64,000 bases of DNA from Rhizobium sp. (GCA_019739215.1 JAHHDR010000034.1:124001-188000), one strand, 5' to 3'; numbered from the stretch's first letter, positions 18,023-27,333 are shown. Numbers and translations are program-made. The notes: generated from the sequence alone by a model not told the origin.

Positions 18023-19900
18023 TTGCCTACGCCAACATTTTCGGGTTCGTCCTACCAAATCGATCCAAAGAACAACGCCTATTACCATTCTCCGGCAGTC
18101 GCCGCGCTCGACGACGGCCGCATCGCCACCGTCTATCGCAATGGCGGGGACGGGATGGATGGCAATCTGCGCTATGTGATCCACAATGCCGATGGAACGG
18201 TCGCTTTCGAACAGGCGATCGTCGATCTCGATGACGACGTCACTGTCGACAACGAGCAGGTCAACATGGCGGCCCTTCCGGGCGGCGGCTTCGTCGTCGC
18301 TTGGAGCGAACGGATCGGCGACAGCCAGAACATCTACCACCAAATCTTCGGCGCGGACGGGCGGCCCGTCGGCGAGAAGATCCACAGCAATGCCGACATG
18401 CCCAACGGCTATGCACAGCGCCCGGATGTGGAAAGCGACGGCGAAGGCGGCTTCTACATCGTCTGGGATGACATGCACTTCCATAACGGCGCCGCCAACA
18501 CCCGATCGATCCGTATGCAACATTACGGCGCGGACGGTCAGCCGACCGGGGAATCGGAGCGCATCAGCGACGACATCGGCGCCGACTCCAACGCGGCCAT
18601 CGCCATAAGCCGCGACGGCACCCGCATCAATGTGGTGTGGGACGACGATCTGGGCAATGGAAGCAGCCACTCAGACGGCATCTATGGCATCGAGTTCGGC
18701 GGAACGGGCGAATTCTATCGCGCCGACAAGGGGGATTACAGCGAGTTCCACACAGATCCCGACGTCGCCTACTCGACAGGCACGACATTCATGACGGTGT
18801 GGAACGAATATATCGACATCGAACAGGGCTATGCTGTCTACGGCTCGATCAATGGCGGTGCGGAATTCAAGATCAACACCATGGCACATGATCACTGGAA
18901 CACGATCCAGAAGGTCGTGGGCCTGCGGGACGGCAATTTTCTGGTCGTCTGGACCGACAACGGCTTCGACGGCAATGATGACGTCAACGGCCAGCTGATC
19001 TCTAGCACCGGCGCAAAGATCGGCGACGAATTCCGGATCTCCGACACAGCCTCCAACCATATCAACCGGATCACGGCATCGGAGACGATCGACGGCCGGG
19101 TGGTGGTGACGTGGGACACGCCAGGCGGCGACATCCGGGGCAGGATCGTCGATCCCCGCCAGGGGGCGATCACATGGACGGGTGACGAGAGCAACGAGCA
19201 GTTCACCGGCACCGGCTTTGCCGACACGCTGGCGGGCGGCGACGGCGACGATATCATCCAGGGCCTTGGCGGCGCCGACGTGATCGATGGCGGCGATGGC
19301 AGCGACACGGCAAGTTACGACCTTTCCGAGGCGGGCGTGCTCGCCAGTCTCGCCAGCCCCTCCGGCAATCTCGGCGACGCCCTTGGCGACTCGTACCTGT
19401 CGATCGAGAACCTGAGGGGCTCCCGGCATGCCGATACGCTGATCGGCGATGGCGGCGCCAACATCCTCGCCGGCCTGTCGGGCAATGACATCCTTGAAGG
19501 CGGCAACGGCGCCGACACGTTGGCAGGCGGGGACGGCAACGACGTGCTGAGCGGCGACGCGGGCGGCGACCTGCTCTCCGGCGGGGCAGGAAAAGACGTG
19601 TTCCTGTTCTCGCGCATCACCGACTCGTCCAGGCGCGCGCAGGACGTCATCGCCGACTTCACCCGCGGCGACGACGTCATCAACCTGCGCCGCATCGATG
19701 CCGACGAAGACGCGCGGCGCGACCAGTCCTTCGACTTCATCGGCAAGCAGAAGTTCAGCAAGGAGGCGGGGGAACTGAGATATGAGGTGAAGGGCGGCGA
19801 TACCATCATTTCCGGCGACACCGACGGGGACGGAAAGGCGGACTTCCAGCTTCTGCTCGATGACTTCGGGAAAATGAAGGCCGGCGACTTCATACTCTGA
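18023..19900 (+). CDS. Secreted RTX calcium-binding protein with repeated N-terminal domain
   Basis: The 625-residue protein has no N-terminal signal peptide. Residues about 20-380 contain several degenerate repeats of about 50 residues with a Val-Val-x-Trp core and an ending Gly-x-x-Val-Gly-Glu-x-x-x-Ile ([40 protein letters not shown]), which suggests a beta-propeller-like fold. From about residue 390, glycine-rich nonapeptides of the GGxGxD type ([35 protein letters not shown]) form RTX calcium-binding rolls. An uncleaved C-terminal signal follows. It should leave the cell through a type I system, not present here. The TTG start at 18023 follows GCGGAG. Confidence 0.8.
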   Translation: MPTPTFSGSSYQIDPKNNAYYHSPAVAALDDGRIATVYRNGGDGMDGNLRYVIHNADGTVAFEQAIVDLDDDVTVDNEQVNMAALPGGGFVVAWSERIGDSQNIYHQIFGADGRPVGEKIHSNADMPNGYAQRPDVESDGEGGFYIVWDDMHFHNGAANTRSIRMQHYGADGQPTGESERISDDIGADSNAAIAISRDGTRINVVWDDDLGNGSSHSDGIYGIEFGGTGEFYRADKGDYSEFHTDPDVAYSTGTTFMTVWNEYIDIEQGYAVYGSINGGAEFKINTMAHDHWNTIQKVVGLRDGNFLVVWTDNGFDGNDDVNGQLISSTGAKIGDEFRISDTASNHINRITASETIDGRVVVTWDTPGGDIRGRIVDPRQGAITWTGDESNEQFTGTGFADTLAGGDGDDIIQGLGGADVIDGGDGSDTASYDLSEAGVLASLASPSGNLGDALGDSYLSIENLRGSRHADTLIGDGGANILAGLSGNDILEGGNGADTLAGGDGNDVLSGDAGGDLLSGGAGKDVFLFSRITDSSRRAQDVIADFTRGDDVINLRRIDADEDARRDQSFDFIGKQKFSKEAGELRYEVKGGDTIISGDTDGDGKADFQLLLDDFGKMKAGDFIL

Positions 19901-19933
19901 CGCGGGTCCCCGCCCGTTCCACGGGGATCCGTC

Positions 19934-19975
19934 AGCGGCAGCCGCGCAAACGCCTTCGCAGGGGCGGCTGCCGCT
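19934..19975. terminator. Perfect 12-base hairpin between convergent genes
   Basis: AGCGGCAGCCGC at 19934-19945 pairs fully with GCGGCTGCCGCT at 19964-19975 around an 18-base loop. It sits between the RTX gene and the convergent DUF2177 gene and could stop transcripts from either side. There is no T tract, so it may only act as an RNA-stabilising or Rho-assisted element. Confidence 0.4.
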
Positions 19976-20014
19976 GGAACTCTCGCGTCACGAGTTCGAG
20001 CTCCCGTGCGGGCC

Positions 20015-20422
20015 TTATTGCGCGAACCGCGTCGTGATCCAGTGACCGGCGCCGGCGGCAGCGGCTGAGACGAAACTTCCCCAGGCGAGGTCGGCGACAG
20101 TCAACAGCGTCGACCAGTTCTTCAGCGTCGCCTGGTTGGTCAGGTCGTAGGTCGCATAGGCGGCGAAGCCGAAGAACGCGCCGTAGAGCAGCGCCGAGCC
20201 GAGGCCCTTGCCGGGCTGCAGCGATGGCAGCACCGCAAAGAAGGTCAACGCCGCCACGAAGATCAGGTAGAAGAACACCGCCGGGGCGAGCCGGAACTGC
20301 GGCGCCAGCATGTCGCCGAGCACCGGCCTGTAGAGCACGTTGGCCATCGCGCTCAGCCAGATGAAGTCGATCACCAAAAAGACGATGAAGGTGGAGGCGT
20401 AGGCGACGATGCTGGTCTTCAT
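20015..20422 (-). CDS. DUF2177 family membrane protein
   Basis: The protein has 135 residues with four predicted helices (YASTFIVFLVIDFIWLSAM; AVFFYLIFVAALTFFAVLP; LLYGAFFGFAAYATYDLTN; TVADLAWGSFVSAAAAGAG). The YATYDLTN segment and the N-terminal IDFIWL are typical of the DUF2177 family, whose role is unknown. It is the last gene of a five-gene operon that also holds a CFA synthase, a DUF1365 protein and an FAD oxidoreductase; it starts 13 bases after the DUF2147 gene. Confidence 0.75.
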   Translation of the reverse strand: MKTSIVAYASTFIVFLVIDFIWLSAMANVLYRPVLGDMLAPQFRLAPAVFFYLIFVAALTFFAVLPSLQPGKGLGSALLYGAFFGFAAYATYDLTNQATLKNWSTLLTVADLAWGSFVSAAAAGAGHWITTRFAQ

Positions 20423-20435
20423 GGGGCGGCTCCGG

Positions 20436-20807
20436 TCAGTTGATGCGCGTCCAGCCGACGCCCTTGCAGAGCAGACCGCCCAGGATGCAGCCCGTCGTCG
20501 TCATCTTGTTTTCGGCAACGTCGAGCTTGATATTGTAGCTTCGGTCGCGCTGGGGATCGAAGGCCGAGCCGCTATACTGGTTCTCAGCCACCTTCTCGAT
20601 CTTCATCACCAGCACGTCGCCTGTCTTCTCGCTCGGCGTGCCGGGCTTGATCCAGGTGTTGGTGGCACAGATGTCGCCGCCGCATTTGGCGATCTTCACC
20701 CGCGCCTTGCCGTCGCTGCGGGCCCAGTTGCCGTTAAGGTCGGCGGCCTGCGCCATGGTGGCGCCGCCGAGGGCGAGAACCGATGCAATCAACAATGACG
20801 TCTTCAT
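20436..20807 (-). CDS. DUF2147 family exported protein
   Basis: The protein has 123 residues. MKTSLLIASVLALGGATMAQ is a signal peptide, so the product is periplasmic. The mature part has the DUF2147 pattern: NGNWARSDGKARVKIAKCGG, CATNTWIKPG and CILGGLLCKGVGWTR, with paired cysteines. DUF2147 resembles small lipocalin-like beta barrels, so it may bind a lipid; that is inference. The ATG at 20807 opens on the signal peptide. It is fourth in the lipid operon, 29 bases after the CFA synthase. Confidence 0.75.
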   Translation of the reverse strand: MKTSLLIASVLALGGATMAQAADLNGNWARSDGKARVKIAKCGGDICATNTWIKPGTPSEKTGDVLVMKIEKVAENQYSGSAFDPQRDRSYNIKLDVAENKMTTTGCILGGLLCKGVGWTRIN

Positions 20808-20836
20808 GTCGTCACTCCTTGTCTTTGGGGTCGGCG

Positions 20837-22072
20837 TCAGCCGTCCGCGTGCTTCAACGTATAGAACCCGACATTGATCGAGCCCTCCTCGAACCCTGCC
20901 TCGCAGTAGCAGAGATAATATTCCCAGAGCCTCTGGAACCGCTGGTCGAAACCGAGCGCTGCAATCGCCGGCCATGCGGCGCGGAAGCGCACGCACCAGT
21001 CCGCCAGCGTCCGGGCATAGGACTTGCCGAAATGCTCGACCTCCTTCAGCACCAGCCCGGCATTCCTGATCTCGGTGGCAAGCGCCGAATCCGATGGCAG
21101 GAACCCGCCGGGGAAGATGTACTTCTGGATGAAATCCGCATTCTTCCGATAGGCGTCGTAGCGCTTCTCCTCGATCGATATGATCTGCAGCAGCGCCGTG
21201 CCGCCGCGCCTGAGACAGCGGCGGATCGTGTCGAAATAGCTTGGCCAGTAGGCCTCGCCAACCGCCTCGAACATCTCGATCGACACGATCCGGTCATAGC
21301 GGCCGTCGACGTCCCGATAGTCCTGGATGCGAAGGTCGACCTGATCGCCCTTGCCGGAGCGGTCGACGACGTCCTTGGCCCAGGCCAGTTGCGACGGCGA
21401 CAGCGTGATGCCGGTGACCGTCGCGTCGGCTTCGACTGCGAGATGCTCGGCCAGCGCACCCCAGCCGCAACCGATTTCCAGAACGGTCTCGCCGCCCTCG
21501 AGTTCCAGCTTCTCGCGAATGCGGTCCAGCCGATGCTGCTGGGCCTGATCGAGCGTGGCCGTCTCGGGCGTCCAGATCGCCGAAGAATAGAGCATCGAGG
21601 GATCGAGCCACTGCTTGTAGAAATCATTGCCCAGATCGTAATGCGCCTCGATGTTCTTGCGCGCGCCCTTGCGGGTGTTCGGCCGGAGCATGTGGAAGAT
21701 CCGGTTTGCCAGACGCATCGCCACGCTGCCGGTGATCGCCGGCGCCAGCGCGTCCGAATTGCGGGCCGCAAGCCGGATCACGGCCGTGAGGTCCGGCGTC
21801 GTCCAGTCGCCATCCATGTAGGCTTCGGCAAAACCGATATCGCCCGATGACACGATCCGGCGCAGCATCCGCCAGCGGCGGACCACGATCATCGCGTCCG
21901 GCCCGTCCTCCAGGCCGGACTTCTCGACGACGGCGCCTGATGGCAGCACGACACGCAATCGCCCGAACTCCAGGCCGGCGATGAAGCGGCGCACCATGCG
22001 GGCACCGATACCGTTGGCGCCGGGCCGGTCATGGCCGTCGACGGAGATTGCGCTGTCTTCAAACTGGCTCAT
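20837..22072 (-). CDS. cfa: Cyclopropane-fatty-acyl-phospholipid synthase family methyltransferase
   Basis: This 411-residue enzyme uses S-adenosylmethionine to add a methylene or methyl group to the double bond of unsaturated phospholipid acyl chains at the membrane. The CFA hallmark HYDLGNDFYKQWLDPSMLYS lies near residue 145, the SAM-binding loop is VLEIGCGWGALAEHLA, and IVSIEMFEAVGEAYWPSYFD follows. Length and N-terminal lipid-binding domain match the family. Its start overlaps the end of the DUF1365 gene by 14 bases. Next to DUF1365 and an FAD enzyme, this copy could instead be the methylase of a methylated or furan fatty-acid route. Confidence 0.85.
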   Translation of the reverse strand: MSQFEDSAISVDGHDRPGANGIGARMVRRFIAGLEFGRLRVVLPSGAVVEKSGLEDGPDAMIVVRRWRMLRRIVSSGDIGFAEAYMDGDWTTPDLTAVIRLAARNSDALAPAITGSVAMRLANRIFHMLRPNTRKGARKNIEAHYDLGNDFYKQWLDPSMLYSSAIWTPETATLDQAQQHRLDRIREKLELEGGETVLEIGCGWGALAEHLAVEADATVTGITLSPSQLAWAKDVVDRSGKGDQVDLRIQDYRDVDGRYDRIVSIEMFEAVGEAYWPSYFDTIRRCLRRGGTALLQIISIEEKRYDAYRKNADFIQKYIFPGGFLPSDSALATEIRNAGLVLKEVEHFGKSYARTLADWCVRFRAAWPAIAALGFDQRFQRLWEYYLCYCEAGFEEGSINVGFYTLKHADG

Positions 22073-22886
22073 GGGCGGAGACTTCCTTCGGGCGAGCGGG
22101 GATCCGCACGACCGATACGGGGTTTTCCGGAGGCGCGGGGCGGGAGACCAGCCTGACGCGCTTCAGCCAAATCTTCAAGGCCTCCCAATGAATGCCGCCG
22201 ATCACTCTCAGTGTAAGAAACGGAATGGCGACGAAGGCACGCAGCAGCGCCGCATCAGTCAGCGCCTGCTTACGCGCCATGTGCCGTGCCGCCAGCACCT
22301 TGCCGCCGGCATCGAATGTGTCGATGCGGATCGACAGCGTGTCCGCCGGCGGCTTGACGCGGAACTCGTAGCGCAGGTCCATCTGCATGAAGGGCGAGAC
22401 GTAGAACGCCTTGTCGCAATGTTGCACGATCTCGCCGCCGGGTCCGGCTCCCTCGACGGGGATCATGTAGGCGTGGCGCTGGTGGAACGTGTTGTCGACT
22501 TCCCAGAGGATGGCGACCAGCGTTCCGTCCCTGCGGTGGCAGAAATAGGTAGACAGCGGATTGAACGCCCACCCAAGCAGCCGCGGCATGGTCAGCAACC
22601 GGATAGGTCCGCCATCGGGTTCGACGCCGGCCGCGCGCATGGCACGCTCGACCTGACCCTTGAGATCGCGGCCGCTGCCGTCGCCGCGATCCCTCCGATG
22701 GAAGGAAAACAGATTGAAGCGATCGACGGAGAACCAGCGCAGGCGGCGGTCAACCTCGTCGAGTTCATCGAGGTCCAGCAGCAGCGAATAGATCCGGTAG
22801 TTCAGCCGATGCACGCGCGGCTTCAGCCGGGCATGGGTGACATGTCCGGGATAGAGCGCCGATGCCAGGGGCCGCGGTTCGATCAT
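22059..22886 (-). CDS. DUF1365 family protein, lipid-locus member
   Basis: The 275-residue protein has the DUF1365 pattern: LYPGHVTHARLKPRVHRLNY at the N-terminus, LGWAFNPLSTYFCHRRDGTL in the middle, and CDKAFYVSPFMQMDLRYEF. Members are found beside CFA synthases and FAD oxidoreductases, and have been linked to formation of furan-containing fatty acids in Rhodobacter; the exact role is not fixed. The ATG at 22886 starts a family-like N-terminus, whereas a longer frame gives Arg/Cys-rich nonsense. It is 13 bases downstream of the FAD gene. Confidence 0.8.
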   Translation of the reverse strand: MIEPRPLASALYPGHVTHARLKPRVHRLNYRIYSLLLDLDELDEVDRRLRWFSVDRFNLFSFHRRDRGDGSGRDLKGQVERAMRAAGVEPDGGPIRLLTMPRLLGWAFNPLSTYFCHRRDGTLVAILWEVDNTFHQRHAYMIPVEGAGPGGEIVQHCDKAFYVSPFMQMDLRYEFRVKPPADTLSIRIDTFDAGGKVLAARHMARKQALTDAALLRAFVAIPFLTLRVIGGIHWEALKIWLKRVRLVSRPAPPENPVSVVRIPARPKEVSAHEPV

Positions 22887-22899
22887 GCCAGCTCCCCGA

Positions 22900-24262
22900 T
22901 CATGCCAGCGCCTCGACCGGCACCGGCACGACCACGGGGCGACGCACGATGCGGGCACTTTCCGCCCCGACCTTCCAAGGCCGGCGCAGGCCGCCGAGAT
23001 CCTCCGCGACCGCAAGGCCGGCCTGAAGACCGTCCTCGTGAAAACCACTGCCGAAATGCGCACCGCAGAACCATGTATTGCGAACGCCCTGCAGCGACCA
23101 TAGTTCCTGCTGTGCCCGTTCGGTCGCCAGGTCGAAGATCGGATGCGCGTAGGTTTCGCTGCGGATCACCGTCTCGTCGCGCGGTGCGCGCGACGGATTG
23201 AGGGTGACGAAGGTCGGCGGGGCGGAGCCGAGCGGCTGCAGCTTGTTCATCCAGTAGGTAACCGATGGCTGGCTGAGGCCGTCAGACGTGTCAGAAAGGT
23301 AGTTCCAGCTCGACCAGGCGGCACGGCGCTTCGGCATCAGGTCGACGTCGCCATGCAGCACCGCTTCATTACGCGAATAACGGAAGGCGCCGAGGATGCG
23401 GCGTTCGTCGTCGCCGGCATCACCGAGCATGGCGAGCGCCTGGTCGGCATGGGTTGCGATGACCACGTCGTCGAAGCGGTGGACCGCGCCATGCCCATCC
23501 CCCAGTTCGACGCCGCCGGGGAGGCGGCGAACCGAGGCAATCGGCGTCGACAGGCGCACGCGGCCGGAAAAAACCCGCCATCATCCGGCCGATATATTCG
23601 CGACTGCCGCCCCGGACGGTGCGCCAGGCCGGCCGGCCCCACAATTCGAGAAGACCGTGGTTCTGGCAGAAGCGCACGAAGTTGGCGGCGGGATAATCGC
23701 CGACCTCCATGGCCGGGGTGGACCAGATTGCGGCCGCCATCGGATAGAGATGCTCGTCACGAAAGGTACGGCCATAGGCATTGCGGGCGAGATATTCGTC
23801 GAGCGACATGTCGCCCATGACAGGCAGGTCGCGGACCGCATTGCGGTAGAACCGCAGGATGTCCGCGATCATCGACCAGAAGCGGGGGCTTGCGAGATTG
23901 GAAGCCTGGGCCAGAAGGCCAAGGCCGGTACCGCCGGAATATTCGAAGGCGCCTTTGCCGATCGACACGGCAAAGGACATGTTGGAATTGGCCGTCGGCA
24001 CGTCGAGTTCGCGGAAAAGCGCGGTCAGGTTGGGATAGGTGACCTCGTTATAGACGATGAAGCCTGTGTCGACGGCGACCCGCCCTGCGGCACTGTCGAA
24101 CTCCACCGTGTTGCTGTGGCCGCCCAGCCGATCGGCCGCCTCGAACAACGTCACGTCGTGGCGCTTCGCAAGAAGCCAGGCCGCCGAAAGCCCGGATATC
24201 CCCGTTCCGATCACCGCCACCTTGAGCGGGCGACCGCCACCGTTCCTGTCGTGATAACCCAT
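22900..24262 (-). pseudogene. FAD-dependent (amine oxidase-like) oxidoreductase, interrupted by one frameshift
   Basis: From ATG 24262 the frame carries the FAD-binding Rossmann motif VAVIGTGISGLSAAWLLAKR with a following LFEAADRLGGHSNTVEF. The frame breaks after about 230 residues at a run of six A bases (23568-23573). Removing one base restores AGFSGRVRLSTPIASVRRL and joins the second half, including NTWFCGAHFGSGFHEDGLQA. The repaired protein would have 453 residues, the normal length for the family found with DUF1365 and CFA genes, where a flavin desaturase role has been proposed. A homopolymer break is as likely a sequencing error as a mutation. First gene of the minus-strand operon. Confidence 0.8.
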
Positions 24263-24446
24263 CGAACCCTCTTGCCTTGTCCTTCCCGCCATAACAACGA
24301 GATGGTCCTGCATACGGCGGGCATCGCCGTAAGGTTTCATCGGGAGGTCGGAATTCGGATTTTTTTGATTTTTGCTGGAGCGACGAAACCCAATCGGTAC
24401 CTGCAGCGTAGCATCAGCATCGGACAACACGATTTGCGGAACCACC
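24263..24446. promoter_or_regulatory. Divergent promoter region of the lipid locus
   Basis: These 184 bases separate the two divergent operons of the lipid locus and must hold both promoters. The stretch around 24360-24376 (GATTTTTTTGATTTTTGC) is clearly more AT-rich than its surroundings. No convincing sigma-70, EcfG or RpoE/ChrR consensus pair was found on either strand. Confidence 0.4.
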
Positions 24447-25241
24447 ATGGACATGACGCTGCTCCTGCTGCTCGCCCTCAGCCTTTCCGCCATCATGACC
24501 ATGGCCTGGGCGGTGCAGCGCGTGACGGGCGCGAGCGGCTGGATCGATACGATCTGGTCGATGGCCGTGGGACTTGGCGGGATCGCGGCGGCAGTCTTCG
24601 CCGAAGGTGACGGCGAACGGCGCATCGCCGTGCTTGTTCTCGTCGCCATCTGGTCGCTGCGCCTCGGGCTCCACATCGCCGCTCGTACCCACGGGGCGGG
24701 CGAGGATCCGCGCTATGAGAAACTGATCCGGGACTGGGGCGAGGCGGCAAGCCTGAGGCTCTGGCTGTTCCTGCAGGTGCAGGCGGCGGCGGCCTTCGTG
24801 CTGGTGCTCGCGGTCTATCTGGCGGCGGCCAGCCCCGAACCCTTTCCGCGGGTGATCGACATTGTCGCCATCGTCCTGGCGATCGTCGCCGTGGCCGGCG
24901 AGACCATCTCCGACCGGCAACTCGCGGCATTCCGCAAGACGCCGGAGGCGCGCACGGGCGTGATGGAATCCGGCCTGTGGCGCTACTCGCGGCATCCGAA
25001 CTATTTCTTTGAATGGCTGTTCTGGTGCGCCTTGCCGCTGATGGCAGTCGGGTTCTCGAACGGTTGGGGCTGGCTCGCGCTGCTGGCGCCGATCCAAATG
25101 TACTGGCTGCTCGTGCATGTCTCCGGCATTCCGCCGCTCGAACACCACATGCTGGCTTCGCGCGGGGAAAAATTCCGCGCGCTGCAGCACCGCGTCAACG
25201 CTTTCTTTCCAGGACCGCGCAAACAGGAGTCCCGCTCATGA
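24447..25241 (+). CDS. DUF1295 family membrane protein (steroid reductase/ICMT-like fold)
   Basis: This 264-residue protein has about six hydrophobic helices. The C-terminal motif ESGLWRYSRHPNYFFEWLFW is the DUF1295 signature, shared in form with isoprenylcysteine methyltransferases and membrane sterol reductases that bind a cofactor there. The ATG at 24447 opens on the first helix. Its stop overlaps the start of the downstream CFA-type methyltransferase by four bases. A reductase or methyltransferase acting on membrane lipid is inferred from the fold and neighbours. Confidence 0.8.
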   Translation: MDMTLLLLLALSLSAIMTMAWAVQRVTGASGWIDTIWSMAVGLGGIAAAVFAEGDGERRIAVLVLVAIWSLRLGLHIAARTHGAGEDPRYEKLIRDWGEAASLRLWLFLQVQAAAAFVLVLAVYLAAASPEPFPRVIDIVAIVLAIVAVAGETISDRQLAAFRKTPEARTGVMESGLWRYSRHPNYFFEWLFWCALPLMAVGFSNGWGWLALLAPIQMYWLLVHVSGIPPLEHHMLASRGEKFRALQHRVNAFFPGPRKQESRS

Positions 25242-26266
25242 ACATGATCGCGCTTGCCATCAACGCCGCCGAACGCGCACCGATGCCCGATAGCGTGACG
25301 CTGGCGGGGATCGACTTCCTCTGCGCCCGGACCCGGAAGCGCCTGGCGGAGACGCCTGCCGAAGCCGAGGACGCCTTCGCACGATCGATGAGTGCCTTTC
25401 CGGTCGCCATCCACACCGACGAAGCCAACGAGCAGCACTACGAGGTGCCGGCGGAATTCTTCGCGCTGGTCCTGGGGCCGAAGCGGAAATACTCGAGCTG
25501 CCTCTATCCGACACCGACGACGACGCTGGTCGAGGCGGAGACCTTCGCGCTTGCCGCCACCGTGAACCATGCGCGCATCGAGGACGGGCAGCAGATCCTC
25601 GAGCTTGGCTGCGGCTGGGGCTCGCTCTCGCTCTATCTCGCACAGCATTTTCCGATGGCCGCGATCACCTCGGTCTCGAATTCCGCTTCGCAGCGGGAAT
25701 ATATCGAGCGCCAGGCCCGCAAGCGGGGGCTGACCAACCTCACGGTCGTCACCGCCGACATGAACGATTTTGCGGCCGAAGCGCGCTACGACCGCATTGT
25801 CTCGGTCGAGATGTTCGAGCACATGTCGAACTGGCGCACCCTGCTGGAACGCACCCGCGGCTGGCTGAAGACGGACGGGCGCCTTTTCCTGCATGTCTTC
25901 ACCCATCGAGACCGGTCCTACCGCTTCGACCACGCCGATCCCGCCGACTGGATCGCACACCACTTCTTTACCGGCGGCATCATGCCGGCCTTCGACCTGC
26001 CGCACCGTTTCCAGGATATCTATCGCGTCGAGCAGGAATGGCGTTGGTCCGGCGTCCATTACCAGCGCACGGCGCTGGACTGGCTCGCCAATTTCGATCG
26101 GGAGATCGGGCGGATCGACCCGATCCTGAAGCAGGTCTATGGCGCGGATGCCGTCCTGTGGCGGCGGCGCTGGCGGCTGTTCTTCCTCGCGACCGCTGGC
26201 CTGTTCGGCCATGACAAGGGTGACGTCTGGGGTGTCGGCCACTATCTGCTGGCGCCGTCCGCCTGA
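25238..26266 (+). CDS. Second CFA-type SAM-dependent methyltransferase
   Basis: The 342-residue protein has the CFA entry motif in shortened form (NEQHYEVPAEFFALVLGPKR, then KYSSCLYP), the SAM loop ILELGCGWGSLSLYLA, and IVSVEMFEHMSNWRTLLE. It lacks the extended N-terminal domain of true CFA synthases and ends with a membrane-proximal helix (WRRRWRLFFLATAGLFGHDK). It is therefore a divergent member of the family whose product may be a methyl-branched rather than a cyclopropane acyl chain. It is translationally coupled to the DUF1295 gene upstream and to the membrane protein downstream. Confidence 0.8.
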   Translation: MNMIALAINAAERAPMPDSVTLAGIDFLCARTRKRLAETPAEAEDAFARSMSAFPVAIHTDEANEQHYEVPAEFFALVLGPKRKYSSCLYPTPTTTLVEAETFALAATVNHARIEDGQQILELGCGWGSLSLYLAQHFPMAAITSVSNSASQREYIERQARKRGLTNLTVVTADMNDFAAEARYDRIVSVEMFEHMSNWRTLLERTRGWLKTDGRLFLHVFTHRDRSYRFDHADPADWIAHHFFTGGIMPAFDLPHRFQDIYRVEQEWRWSGVHYQRTALDWLANFDREIGRIDPILKQVYGADAVLWRRRWRLFFLATAGLFGHDKGDVWGVGHYLLAPSA

Positions 26267-26790
26267 TGGATGGGCGCACCGAACCGGACGACCTGACCCG
26301 GGCGACCGTCACCGTCGCCTGGGTCATCATTCTCAACAAGCCGTTCTATCCGCTCTATGTCTGGTGGCTGGTGGGATCGGGCGTCGAGGCATCGCTCGGC
26401 ACGCTGATCGCGACGCCATTCTTCCTGGCCATCGCGCTGCTGGCCCCACGCGGGCCCTTGGCAGCACGACTGGGCCTGCCGCTGGCTGGCGCGATCGACA
26501 CCATCATCGCCACCAAGTTCATCGGATTTTCCACCGGCACGCTGCTCTTCCTCGCCCCCTGCATGATGCTGGCCGGGCTCTCGTTTCACCGCGGCGAGGC
26601 ATGGTGGCAGCGCGGAGCGGCCGCACTCGTCTTCCTCGTCTTCATCGCGGGCTATGACAGGCTGGGGGCGGCCCTGCACGCATGGAGCACTGCCGAACTG
26701 GACACGCTGTTTTCGCTCAACGCGTTTGCCGTGGCGAGCCTGATGGCCTTCATCGCCATCCGCTATGCGGGCATCAGACGCGACGCGTGA
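26266..26790 (+). CDS. Hypothetical membrane protein of the lipid locus
   Basis: This is a 174-residue protein with five to six hydrophobic segments (TVTVAWVIILNKPFYPLYVW; LGTLIATPFFLAIALLA; TLLFLAPCMMLAGLSF; AAALVFLVFIAGYDRLGA). I do not recognise the family. Its ATG shares one base with the stop of the methyltransferase gene, so it is the third gene of the plus-strand operon and probably works on the same lipid. Its last 17 bases overlap the end of convergent recX. Confidence 0.6.
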   Translation: MDGRTEPDDLTRATVTVAWVIILNKPFYPLYVWWLVGSGVEASLGTLIATPFFLAIALLAPRGPLAARLGLPLAGAIDTIIATKFIGFSTGTLLFLAPCMMLAGLSFHRGEAWWQRGAAALVFLVFIAGYDRLGAALHAWSTAELDTLFSLNAFAVASLMAFIAIRYAGIRRDA

Positions 26791-27319
26791 ACAGGATCTC
26801 CTCGGCATCGTCACGCGTCATGTCAAAGATCTTCCTGGCGAGGTCATAGCCGAACCCGCCGCGGGCGAAGGCCGAAAACTCCCTGGCCATGCGCTTCTCG
26901 TCCAGATCCACCTTCCGGAACGGACCGAAGCCGCGCTTGCGGGCCATCACGACGGCGGCATAGAGGTCGTCGGCATCTTCGAGCGCCGAGGCCACGGTCT
27001 CCCTGGCGATGCCCTTGACTGACAGCCGCTGCGCGATGGCGCGTTTCGAGCGGCCGCTGCGCATGGACGAGCGCGTCGCGACTTCGGCATAGGACGTGTC
27101 ATCGAGGCCGCCCACGTCATAGGCGAACTTGACCGCGAACTCGGCGCAGGCCCGGACCTGCGCCTCGCTGATGCCCTCGAACTTTTGCCTGGCCTTGCGC
27201 CGGATGGCGTCGGACAACTGTTTCTCGGTCAGCATCTGTCGTCCGAGGCGGTAGAGCGTGGAGTTCTTCGCCCAGGCCAGCATGCGCGGCGTCGGAATGT
27301 CCGAAGGCTCGTCGGGCAT
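26774..27319 (-). CDS. recX: RecX-family regulatory protein
   Basis: The 181-residue, helix-rich protein shows the RecX three-helix repeat pattern: AEVATRSSMRSGRSKRAIAQ, RLSVKGIARETVASALED, then RKRGFGPFRKVDLDEKRMAR and FARGGFGYDLARKIFD. RecX binds RecA filaments and limits recombination and SOS induction. The ATG at 27319 is preferred over a much longer Arg-rich frame. It lies 14 bases after the UvrD-like helicase gene and appears co-transcribed with it. Confidence 0.75.
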   Translation of the reverse strand: MPDEPSDIPTPRMLAWAKNSTLYRLGRQMLTEKQLSDAIRRKARQKFEGISEAQVRACAEFAVKFAYDVGGLDDTSYAEVATRSSMRSGRSKRAIAQRLSVKGIARETVASALEDADDLYAAVVMARKRGFGPFRKVDLDEKRMAREFSAFARGGFGYDLARKIFDMTRDDAEEILFTRRV

Positions 27320-27333
27320 GAGCGCCGCCACGC

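Noticed and set aside
24263-24446. RpoE/ChrR-type promoter for the lipid locus
   Set aside because: No matching -35 and -10 pair with correct spacing could be found on either strand.
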